A stretch of 20,564 nucleotides of DNA from CBFGTV01 sp965652145 (lineage in GTDB: Bacteria > Bacillota > Clostridia > Peptostreptococcales > Natronincolaceae): contig CBFGTV010000061.1 in assembly GCA_965652145.1 (NCBI GenBank), positions 1 to 20,564 on the forward strand. The letters are read 5' to 3'. Position 1 is the first letter of the stretch; the number at the start of each line of letters is the position of its first letter. A program made the translations under genes and the position numbers. Positions 13,911 to 20,564 of the stretch are shown piece by piece. The notes beneath the pieces are model-generated. The model was given only the letters and a program-made list of their open reading frames with translations. It did not search any database and was not told where the DNA came from.

Positions 13911-13970
13911 ATTTTAAATTAAACTGCCCAAAATGTATTGTAAGGGAGCCAGAAGAGAGAGGAAATTTCT

Positions 13971-14561
13971 ATGGAAAACAAAAAGTATTTTGATGAACTG
14001 ATACTAGAAAAAAAAAGAGAGGCCTCGCAGCTACAAAATTTAATAGAGAAGCAGAAAGAGGAAAAGAAAATTCAAGAATCGATTAAATGTGGAAAGGCAA
14101 CGGTGGCAGATAAAGAAGTAGAATTTGAAGAAAGAAAGCTATTTGATGGGCTGATCTCAATTGCCATTCCCAAGACTTTTTCCTATAAGGAATTAGATGG
14201 AAGCTATCGGATGTTTCATAGTCAAGCCAATGATATCAACATAATTTTTACCCTGGGCGAGGGCTTCGCAGAGGATTTAACCATACCCTCCTATAAAAGC
14301 CAGATGGAGGCAATGCTCCATCAAGAATTAAAGGCATTGATCAAATGGGTTGAAGAGGGTTTTATGATGCTGAACGGCCATAAAATAACCTATACAGCCT
14401 TTACAACCCCAGTGGAGGCCGACATTTGCTATAATTTTGTCTTCTTTACCAAAATAGCAGATCAAGCCCTGGTGGTGAATTATAATTGTACCGGAAAAAT
14501 CGTTGAGGATTGGCACCCTGTAGGAAAAGGAATTATGAATTCATTGAAAATCAATAACTAA
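13971..14561 (+). CDS. DcrB/DUF1795-like protein, putative effector chaperone
   Basis: This 196-residue protein has an N-terminal charged helix (residues about 5-45, coiled-coil-like) followed by a compact domain (about 55-196). That domain has the pattern of the DcrB/DUF1795 fold: LISIAIPKTFSYKEL, a middle helix SQMEAMLHQELKALIKWVEEGF, then LNGHKITYTAFTTP, YNFVFFTKIADQALVVNYNC and a final helix ending IMNSLKIN. In type VI systems DUF1795 proteins (EagR type) are chaperones that hold the hydrophobic segments of effectors before loading. The assignment is by pattern and is moderate. The context supports it: it opens an operon whose last gene encodes a spike protein with hydrophobic helices. 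AGAGAGGAAAT precedes the ATG. Confidence 0.55.
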   Translation: MENKKYFDELILEKKREASQLQNLIEKQKEEKKIQESIKCGKATVADKEVEFEERKLFDGLISIAIPKTFSYKELDGSYRMFHSQANDINIIFTLGEGFAEDLTIPSYKSQMEAMLHQELKALIKWVEEGFMMLNGHKITYTAFTTPVEADICYNFVFFTKIADQALVVNYNCTGKIVEDWHPVGKGIMNSLKINN

Positions 14562-14590
14562 TTATCAAGGAAAAGAGGTGAAGCAGAATA

Positions 14591-16030
14591 ATGCAGCAAT
14601 TACAGGACTATTCAAGGTTGAAAATTTCAATTAATGGTGAGGCTTTATCGCTGGCGACAATTGAGGATTTAAAAATTGAAGCACAGATTAATCAGCATGG
14701 AAAGCTAACCCTTGCAGCGATTTTACAGGAGAATGATAAAAGCATTCCTTATCTTTATCAGGTATCAGCCAATTCAGAAATTAAAGTACATATTGAAGAT
14801 GAAGAAAATACAACGCTATTTATCGGTATCATTACGGCCCTTGATGTTAAAACCGTACATCAGGTGGGTTACATTAGCCTGACGGCCCTGACCTATAGCT
14901 ACCTACTAGATATTACCCGTAAGAGTCGATCCTTTCAAAATGCCAGCCTCACCTATGGTCAACTGGCAAAAAGGGTGTTACAGCACTATGACCATGCCTA
15001 TACCATGTTCCCCGATTCCACCATTGAAAACGAGGTTACCGGAAAGCCCTATGTACAATATCAAGAAACAGATTGGGACTTTTTAAAGCGATTGGCTTCT
15101 GATCGTAATATTGGTCTGGTGCCAGCCGCAACCCAGAGAAATATTAAATTTTATTTTGGATTTAATGCCTTAAGGAATTTCGGACATATAGACGAATTAG
15201 TAATAAACCACCACGTCTCAAAGGATTTGGAAACCTACAAGCTAATGGCAGAAAATCAAAAGCAGGATCTTACAGAGGAGGATTACATTATATATCATGT
15301 ACAGTGCATTCAGCTTTTTGAAATTGGTAATCAGGTAATCTTTCAAAAGAAAAAATTCTATGTTCGTTCTTTCGAAATCCTCGTTAATAATGCCATAATT
15401 ACCTATCACTATGAGCTGTGTCAAAGAAAGGGCTTGAGCCAGAAAAAGATACAAGCCCGGCATTTGACAGGCTTATCCCTTGGAGGCAGCGTGATTGGCG
15501 TTTCAAAGCATGATGTAATGGTGAAGTTAGATATTGATCAGGAGCAGAGTAAAAATGAAGCCTATTGGTTCCCCTTTACCAGTGTTTACAGCTCCAGCAA
15601 TAATACAGGATGGTATTTTATGCCCGAAATAAATGATCGTGTCAGGCTCTACTTTCCCGACCATCAGGAGGAAAAGGCGGTTGTAGTTAATGCCACAGCC
15701 ATTTCACCATCACAAAAAAATACCAACGTGAGATATATTCATACCAAGTATGGGAAGGAGATTAGGCTGGCCCCAGATGGAATCTATATCACGGGAAAAA
15801 AAGGGGCTCTGTTTATTAAGCTGAATGAGGAGGATGGAATCGAGATTAGTGCCGATAAAGCTATACTCATCGAATCCCAGGAAGAAATTAAAATTGTATC
15901 TGAAAAAACAATTGATATTACGGCAGGGGAGATTAATATTGGTACCGGTCTTGATGAGGGTGGAACAATTGAAATTAACGAAAATATCAACATCTCTGGA
16001 AAGCTTGTAAAGGTAAACGAGCAAAATTAA
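14591..16030 (+). CDS. VgrG/Pvc8-like contractile injection spike protein (first copy)
   Basis: This 479-residue protein follows the gpD-gp5 plan of phage spike hubs and VgrG. Residues about 1-285 form the gpD-like part (RKSRSF at about 110, then YVQYQETDWDFLKRLASDRNIGLVP). Residues about 293-375 form the gp5 OB-fold (SVIGVSKHDVMVKLDI, WFPFTSVYSSS, GWYFMPEINDRVRLYFPD), and the last 100 residues form a beta-prism-like tail with alternating polar/hydrophobic residues (ISADKAILIESQEEIKIVSEK). No toxin domain follows, so it is a structural or adaptor spike. It is paralogous to the gene at 18181. Spacing is 29 nt to the upstream gene and 10 nt to the next. Confidence 0.87.
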   Translation: MQQLQDYSRLKISINGEALSLATIEDLKIEAQINQHGKLTLAAILQENDKSIPYLYQVSANSEIKVHIEDEENTTLFIGIITALDVKTVHQVGYISLTALTYSYLLDITRKSRSFQNASLTYGQLAKRVLQHYDHAYTMFPDSTIENEVTGKPYVQYQETDWDFLKRLASDRNIGLVPAATQRNIKFYFGFNALRNFGHIDELVINHHVSKDLETYKLMAENQKQDLTEEDYIIYHVQCIQLFEIGNQVIFQKKKFYVRSFEILVNNAIITYHYELCQRKGLSQKKIQARHLTGLSLGGSVIGVSKHDVMVKLDIDQEQSKNEAYWFPFTSVYSSSNNTGWYFMPEINDRVRLYFPDHQEEKAVVVNATAISPSQKNTNVRYIHTKYGKEIRLAPDGIYITGKKGALFIKLNEEDGIEISADKAILIESQEEIKIVSEKTIDITAGEINIGTGLDEGGTIEINENINISGKLVKVNEQN

Positions 16031-16040
16031 GGGGGCGAAA

Positions 16041-17231
16041 ATGAACCAAATAGAGGCAATCAGACATTTTAACGAAAAATATGGATACCCTTACTTGCTG
16101 GAAAGGCTTAAAGGGTTGAAGCAGCTACTATTCACCCAGCAGACTGCCCTTCAGAGCAGCTTTGTGAAGGCCTTTCAGCAGCTCTGTCAGGAGGTTATTC
16201 AAAAACAGAAAACAAAGAAAAAGGGAAAAATCAAGTATATTAACATTTCCTTTCTAAGAATTGGGATAATTAACCGATGTCCTAGCTTGATTATGGAGGC
16301 TTACGACGAAAATTGGTTTTATGATACTAAGAGACTTAGGGTGGCCTACGATGGCTCCTGGCTTTTAGAACCCCTTTGGAGCTACCATGAAAATTTGGAA
16401 AAAGAGATGAAAAGGTATGGCGGTACCCTTAAAAGCCATGATGTAGAGGCAATTTTATTGGAAAATTCCCACCACTTTATTACGTTTTTAGTATCATTGG
16501 CTCGACATAGTATTGAAAAGGCTATAGAAACCGCTGAATTTAAAACCATGGAAAAAGAACCCGTCTATTATATATTGGCCGGGGAGTATAGAGATGCCAG
16601 CGACATCATTTATTGTAATGAAAACACCCTGGTACAGCCTGAAGCCAAGGAAATAGGTAATCACTTTCAGAAGGCTGAAAGGGTCTTTATCCATGAATAT
16701 CATAGAGGGCTTAATCTAACCCATCAAAAATTTACCTATGGAAATTTAAGCTACAGCTCCTTTAAAGGCAGTTGGCTGACCAGTAGTCAACTGATAGGCG
16801 CCATTTTACTGGGCACTAACTTTAAACAAAGCCGTTTAAAGGATTGTAATTTATCAGCTGCAATCCTCCATGATAGTAGCTTTGAGGGGGCAGAAATATT
16901 AGATTGTACATTTGAAAAAACCTTTGCAGATGTCAGGTTTGCACCACAATTTACTATCCCAACTGGCTGCTTTGGGGTCAGCTTTAAAAATTCCCAAATT
17001 AGTGATACCAGCTTTACCGGCGCTATTCTGGTGGGCGCCAAATTTTCAGGGGCAACATTAACTAGAGTCGAATTTAAGAACTGTGATTTACAATATTGTG
17101 ATTTTTCAATGTCGAGACTTGAAGAGGTGGATTTTACGGGAGCTATACTGGATCATTGCATATTTGATCGAAGTCAGCTTGATGCCTTAGGCCTTACAAC
17201 TGATCAATTAGAAAAGATTACACTGAATTAG
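16041..17231 (+). CDS. Pentapeptide-repeat protein of the injection-like operon
   Basis: The first 220 residues of this 396-residue protein form a globular, non-repeat domain (starting MNQIEAIRHFNEKYGYPYLL) that I do not recognise. Residues about 222-385 are pentapeptide repeats of the A(D/N)Lxx type (SFKGSWLTSSQLIGAILLGTNF, DFTGAILDHCIF), interrupted once around 305-320 by a non-repeat loop. Such repeats build a right-handed quadrilateral beta-helix. In type VI loci, pentapeptide proteins occur beside VgrG and PAAR genes as adaptors or cargo-carrying parts. Its place between spike and tip genes suggests a structural or loading role rather than gyrase protection. GGGGGCG serves as ribosome binding site. 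Confidence 0.83.
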   Translation: MNQIEAIRHFNEKYGYPYLLERLKGLKQLLFTQQTALQSSFVKAFQQLCQEVIQKQKTKKKGKIKYINISFLRIGIINRCPSLIMEAYDENWFYDTKRLRVAYDGSWLLEPLWSYHENLEKEMKRYGGTLKSHDVEAILLENSHHFITFLVSLARHSIEKAIETAEFKTMEKEPVYYILAGEYRDASDIIYCNENTLVQPEAKEIGNHFQKAERVFIHEYHRGLNLTHQKFTYGNLSYSSFKGSWLTSSQLIGAILLGTNFKQSRLKDCNLSAAILHDSSFEGAEILDCTFEKTFADVRFAPQFTIPTGCFGVSFKNSQISDTSFTGAILVGAKFSGATLTRVEFKNCDLQYCDFSMSRLEEVDFTGAILDHCIFDRSQLDALGLTTDQLEKITLN

Positions 17232-17241
17232 GGTGGTTACT

Positions 17242-17787
17242 ATGGAATATTATCAGATTCAACAAAATGAGAAGCTTAAGGGCAGCATTACATTAAACAG
17301 AGAATATAAGAAAATGCTTGAATCAGCCCAACATCAAGATGAAGCCCTGGTACTGTACTATGATTCAAGGGAGTACGGTCAAATGGATTATATCACCCTT
17401 GGCAGACATACTCTGGTTTCAGATCGGCTGATGAAGCTATTAAAGCAATATGAAAATGAAATTCTCTTTAAACTGATTTTTATAATCAATCAGAATAGTA
17501 GGGAAAGAAATCAATACTGGCTTATGGAGGTACCACAGCTTCAGTGTCTTTCGAAAAAGACGGAATTTTATCCTGATGGCACTATCAAGCGCCTGGTGAT
17601 TGATGAAGAACTGATAAAAGACAGGGCAATCTTTACCATAGACAGCTCTGCCAGACAGTATAGCAGAATAAGAACCCTAGTTAATCTTGCCGTAGCAGAA
17701 AGTATTTTAAGAAGGGGAATTGCAGGTATTACCTATGAAACAGTTGCAGTAGAACAGGAGGAGGCCTATGTCAGCAGAGAAGGATGA
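17242..17787 (+). CDS. Imm11/DUF1629-like protein, possible immunity or accessory protein
   Basis: This 181-residue soluble protein has no signal or membrane segment. Its middle and end (LVSDRLMKLLKQYE, FKLIFIINQ, YWLMEVPQLQCLS, LVIDEELIKDRAIFTID, NLAVAESILRRGIAGITYE) follow the pattern of the DUF1629/Imm11 family, known from polymorphic-toxin loci and often annotated as immunity proteins. The match is by pattern only. The ATG at 17242 is preferred over an in-frame GTG at 17233 because AGGGTGG (17230-17236) then lies five bases upstream. It overlaps the next gene by 20 nt. If it is an immunity protein, its partner is probably the large gene at 18181; its position before the tip gene also allows a loading role. 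Confidence 0.55.
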   Translation: MEYYQIQQNEKLKGSITLNREYKKMLESAQHQDEALVLYYDSREYGQMDYITLGRHTLVSDRLMKLLKQYENEILFKLIFIINQNSRERNQYWLMEVPQLQCLSKKTEFYPDGTIKRLVIDEELIKDRAIFTIDSSARQYSRIRTLVNLAVAESILRRGIAGITYETVAVEQEEAYVSREG

Positions 17788-18157
17788 AAAAATTTATGTA
17801 GTGAGGGGAGCCAGGGCCAAATGCAGCCTGGGGAGTATGACCTGCAGGCTAATGATTCCCCTATGTCATGGTGTCTATATTGGCGGAAAACCCCAATTAA
17901 ATATAAACGACTATCAGGTTGGGCTAAATATATCTCACTTCGGATTTTGTCATAGTAAAATACCCTTCGACCGGGAAACCGGTCTGGATGATCAAGGCAA
18001 TGTTGTTTGTCTGTGCTTTCCAGAAATAACAGGGCCATGGGTAGGTGGCCAGGATAATGATCTGATAGATGGGGCTCCAGCCCTCACCACAAATTGCATT
18101 AATAACTGCTATTTTGGAGGAACCATTACCATAGAACACCATGAACAGCATGAATAA
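17768..18157 (+). CDS. DUF4280 (PAAR-like) spike-tip protein
   Basis: This 129-residue protein matches DUF4280: VVRGARAKCSLGS at the start, NISHFGFCHS in the middle, then CLCFPEITGPWVGG, and GAPALTTNCINNCYFGGTITI at the end. DUF4280 is regarded as a PAAR-like domain that caps VgrG-type spikes in polymorphic-toxin and injection systems. Eight cysteines (19, 26, 33, 61, 81, 83, 110, 114) could bind a metal and stiffen the tip. AGGAGG lies within the end of the preceding gene, with which it overlaps by 20 nt, indicating translational coupling. There is no toxin extension. The large spike-effector gene follows after 23 nt. Confidence 0.85.
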   Translation: MSAEKDEKIYVVRGARAKCSLGSMTCRLMIPLCHGVYIGGKPQLNINDYQVGLNISHFGFCHSKIPFDRETGLDDQGNVVCLCFPEITGPWVGGQDNDLIDGAPALTTNCINNCYFGGTITIEHHEQHE

Positions 18158-18180
18158 CTTAGTACAAAGGAGTATAAACC

Positions 18181-20564
18181 ATGGGGGACAAAAGCTACAT
18201 CAATTTTAGCCAGCTCAGGGTAATTGGAAGCCTTAAGCTGGAGGAACTGATTGACGTTACTATTCACCGGGAGATTAATCAGCATACCCGGGCTACTATT
18301 GTTGGTATTATTAATGAGGATGTGAAGGATACTTACATTCAGCAGGTGACTCAGGAGGATGAAATTGGCCTGGTTTATTATACTTCTGAGGGGAAGGAAA
18401 ATAGGCTCTTTTGTGGGGCTGTCAGCCGGATTGAGGTTCATGGTATTCAAGGGGTTTTTTATGCTTCTATCGAGGCTATTTCAGGCTCTCATCTGATGGA
18501 TGTTGTCAGGAAAAGCCGCTCCTTTCCCAGGGAGGCTACTTGCACTGATATTCTTAAAGCAATTAAGGCTGATTATCATAAGGGGGATTTTATTGAAATT
18601 TTACCTGAAAATCCTCCCCTTGATCGCCTTTTGGTACAATATGAGGAATCTGACTTTGAATTTGTTAACCGGCTGGCTTCTCAGTTGGGGGCGGTGGTCA
18701 TTCCAGAGGATCTTTTTAACAGGCCTCGGTTCTTTTTTGGTATTCCTCAACGGGATGAAATTGTATTAACGGAAGATGGCTATGGGCTAAATAAAAATTT
18801 TTCTGCCTACCTAGAGTCTCGTTTTAATTACAATAAACAGGCATCAGAAAGTGCCTTCACCTGCTTTCAGTTTACTTCGGGAGAGGTGCTCAAACTGGGT
18901 GATTCTGTTCGGTTCAATGGGTATAAGCGGGTTGTGACTCGGATTCATACCCAGGTGATTGGAGGACAGCTTTCTCATACTTATTCTTTAACGCCTGTGG
19001 CAGGGCTGGGGCAACGGAAAGGGAAGAATGTAAAGATTAAGGGCTGTAGTCTAACGGGTCAGGTAAAGGATGTTCAGGGAACGAAGGTAAGGGTACAGCT
19101 GGATATTGATGAAAACCGGGAAATTCAAAACTGGTATTCTTACATAACTGAAAGCAGTAACGGGTTATATAGTATGCCCCTGGTGGGGGATACGGTACAA
19201 ATATATTTTCCTTCTGATGACGATGAGGAGGCCTTCGCCCGGGGAAGTTATCCTAAAAGCACTGCTAATCTAAACCCCGACATTCGGTATTGGGCTAATC
19301 CCCAAGGCAGAAGGATTGAATTTAGTCCAGGTGGCCTTGAATTCAAGGTTATAAATGATACAATTAACAATAGGAAGATTGTAATAAATTTGAATGACAG
19401 CCTGGGAATTAAGGTAGTTAGTCATAAACCTATATTGATTGGTGGTGACGGGGCTGTTCATCTTAAGGCCAGGTCTATTTCTATTCAGGCTAAGGAGGCT
19501 GTTAACCTCATGGCCTGGCCCAAGGCTCGACAGGGCGTGGTGCCACTGCTGGCCAAGGGAATTATGCTGACTCCTACGGATATATCGATTAAGGGGCGAG
19601 ATCATTTTTTTTCGGGCTATGAAAGACTGAGCTTTCCTTTTGAGGAGGAGCCCCGGCCTGCTTTTTGTACTGCTGTAAGGAAAAATCCAGAGAGGAAGAG
19701 CCGGTTAAAAAAGATGCTGGTTGGTGTTGGCATAGCTCTGGTTGTGGTCGCTGCTGCTGCTGTTATTGTTCTTGGTGTTGGGCCTGCTTTATTGGCGTTG
19801 GGGAAGGTAGCTTTAGCTGCTGTACCTGTTATTGCCAAAGCAGCACCCCTGCTGGCTAAGGGGAGTGCTTTATTAGGTAAGATGTTGCCTGTTATTAAGG
19901 CTACAGGTCATTTTTTGATAGGGGGACTAATTATAGCCGGGGTGCTGGGCAGGGAACATGAAAGCCAAGAGGAAACGGATGAAGCTCTAGCACTGGAGGA
20001 AATCAAAGACGAGGGTAATTATCAGGTGATGCTGACATATTCTACTAATCCACTGTTAAAGTACAACAGCTTTGACTGTATCCCTTCTATGGCGATGTAT
20101 GCTGATGCTCTGATGGCTGAATCTAAAGGTAAAGACTACATCCTTCAAGAGGTTTGCAGGGCCATATTACCTAATAATCTTGCATTAATGAAGCCTGCCT
20201 TAGAAAAAGAGGATAAGGGACTCCAGGCAGGGGTCGTGTATCTATGGGATCGAACGAAAGCCTTGGGTCAAGGTGGCCTTAATATGATTAAAAATAATGT
20301 AAAGGCCATACCTGACGTGGTTAAGACTTCTTTATATGGTTGGGGTATGTTGATTAATGCTGCTGTTGCTCCCTTTGACCAGGAACAATTTGAACAAAAT
20401 ATGATTTATTTGGCCGATCAAACAAAGGGTTTTCGACAGGGAATAGACTACACTATCGATAACTTTTGGGATAAGGAGAAGAATCCGATTACAGGTCCCT
20501 TCTATTATCTGGTTCAAAATGGTGAGGTCTATCTGGACCCCAATACTCCCTATGATGAGCTGGT
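18181..20564 (+). CDS. VgrG-like spike protein with long C-terminal hydrophobic extension (partial; candidate effector)
   Basis: An open frame runs from ATG 18181 to the window edge (794 codons, no stop). AAAGGAG precedes the ATG. Residues about 1-285 are gpD-like (DVVRKSRSFPRE; LLVQYEESDFEFVNRLASQLG), and about 289-365 are the gp5 OB-fold (GQVKDVQGTKVRVQLDIDEN, GLYSMPLVGDTVQIYFP). A beta-rich tail to about 470 follows, with IEFSPGGLEFKV and AVHLKARSISIQAKE. After a basic stretch (RKNPERKSRLKK) comes an Ala/Gly/Val-rich hydrophobic region (about 510-595), then an unrecognised soluble region to the edge. The plan resembles a spike fused to an effector whose toxic end is outside the window. Codon use (CGG Arg; GCT, ACT, TCT) differs from upstream genes. 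Confidence 0.85.
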   Translation, partial: MGDKSYINFSQLRVIGSLKLEELIDVTIHREINQHTRATIVGIINEDVKDTYIQQVTQEDEIGLVYYTSEGKENRLFCGAVSRIEVHGIQGVFYASIEAISGSHLMDVVRKSRSFPREATCTDILKAIKADYHKGDFIEILPENPPLDRLLVQYEESDFEFVNRLASQLGAVVIPEDLFNRPRFFFGIPQRDEIVLTEDGYGLNKNFSAYLESRFNYNKQASESAFTCFQFTSGEVLKLGDSVRFNGYKRVVTRIHTQVIGGQLSHTYSLTPVAGLGQRKGKNVKIKGCSLTGQVKDVQGTKVRVQLDIDENREIQNWYSYITESSNGLYSMPLVGDTVQIYFPSDDDEEAFARGSYPKSTANLNPDIRYWANPQGRRIEFSPGGLEFKVINDTINNRKIVINLNDSLGIKVVSHKPILIGGDGAVHLKARSISIQAKEAVNLMAWPKARQGVVPLLAKGIMLTPTDISIKGRDHFFSGYERLSFPFEEEPRPAFCTAVRKNPERKSRLKKMLVGVGIALVVVAAAAVIVLGVGPALLALGKVALAAVPVIAKAAPLLAKGSALLGKMLPVIKATGHFLIGGLIIAGVLGREHESQEETDEALALEEIKDEGNYQVMLTYSTNPLLKYNSFDCIPSMAMYADALMAESKGKDYILQEVCRAILPNNLALMKPALEKEDKGLQAGVVYLWDRTKALGQGGLNMIKNNVKAIPDVVKTSLYGWGMLINAAVAPFDQEQFEQNMIYLADQTKGFRQGIDYTIDNFWDKEKNPITGPFYYLVQNGEVYLDPNTPYDEL

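Noticed and set aside
18500..18769. 89-codon plus-strand frame inside the second VgrG-like gene
   Set aside because: It is an alternative frame of the long open gene beginning at 18181, which shows clear gpD-like sequence.
19270..19838. Minus-strand frames of 111 and 73 codons
   Set aside because: Antisense shadows of the spike-effector gene; the Ala/Thr-rich product mirrors the hydrophobic segment.

Overview
The window looks like chromosomal DNA from a low-GC, anaerobic member of the Clostridia (an Alkaliphilus/Natronincola-like organism would fit, but I cannot name the species). The reasons are the AT-rich base use, strong AGGAGG-type ribosome binding sites, the dnaX-ybaB-recR cluster, and a cysteine desulfidase with its sigma-54 activator, as known from Clostridioides. 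A perfect 16-bp ParB-binding parS palindrome at 117-132, together with dnaX-ybaB-recR, suggests the segment lies near the replication origin.

Layout. (1) 1-1985: parS site, a membrane-anchored DUF5711-type protein and a CvpA-family membrane protein, closed by a terminator. (2) 1991-4303, minus strand: a HelD-type UvrD-like helicase with its own promoter. (3) 4304-4737: an orphan promoter/terminator pair that may make a short RNA. (4) 4738-5889: a nitroreductase and a divergent HxlR-family regulator, separated by an unusual GC-richer, structured stretch. (5) 6102-8828: dnaX (probably starting at a TTG), ybaB/ebfC and recR. (6) 9221-9601: a small coiled-coil protein made of 21-bp tandem repeats. 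(7) 9743-13029: a sigma-54-dependent activator followed by L-cysteine desulfidase, with a textbook -24/-12 promoter between them. (8) 13215-13643: a Nudix hydrolase. (9) 13971 to the window end: a tightly packed plus-strand operon.

The last region is the most interesting. It encodes, in order, a DcrB/DUF1795-like putative chaperone, a VgrG/gpD-gp5-like spike protein, a pentapeptide-repeat protein, an Imm11/DUF1629-like protein, a DUF4280 (PAAR-like) spike-tip protein, and a second VgrG-like protein (18181 to beyond 20564). That protein stays open to the window edge and carries a long C-terminal extension with an Ala/Gly/Val-rich hydrophobic segment. I read this as an effector-loading or spike module of a contractile-injection-like or polymorphic-toxin system in a Gram-positive-type bacterium. 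The final gene is a candidate spike-effector fusion whose toxic tip lies outside the window. No sheath, tube, baseplate or ATPase genes are seen here. The last gene also uses codons clearly unlike its neighbours (CGG for Arg, GCT for Ala), which suggests it was acquired or shuffled separately.
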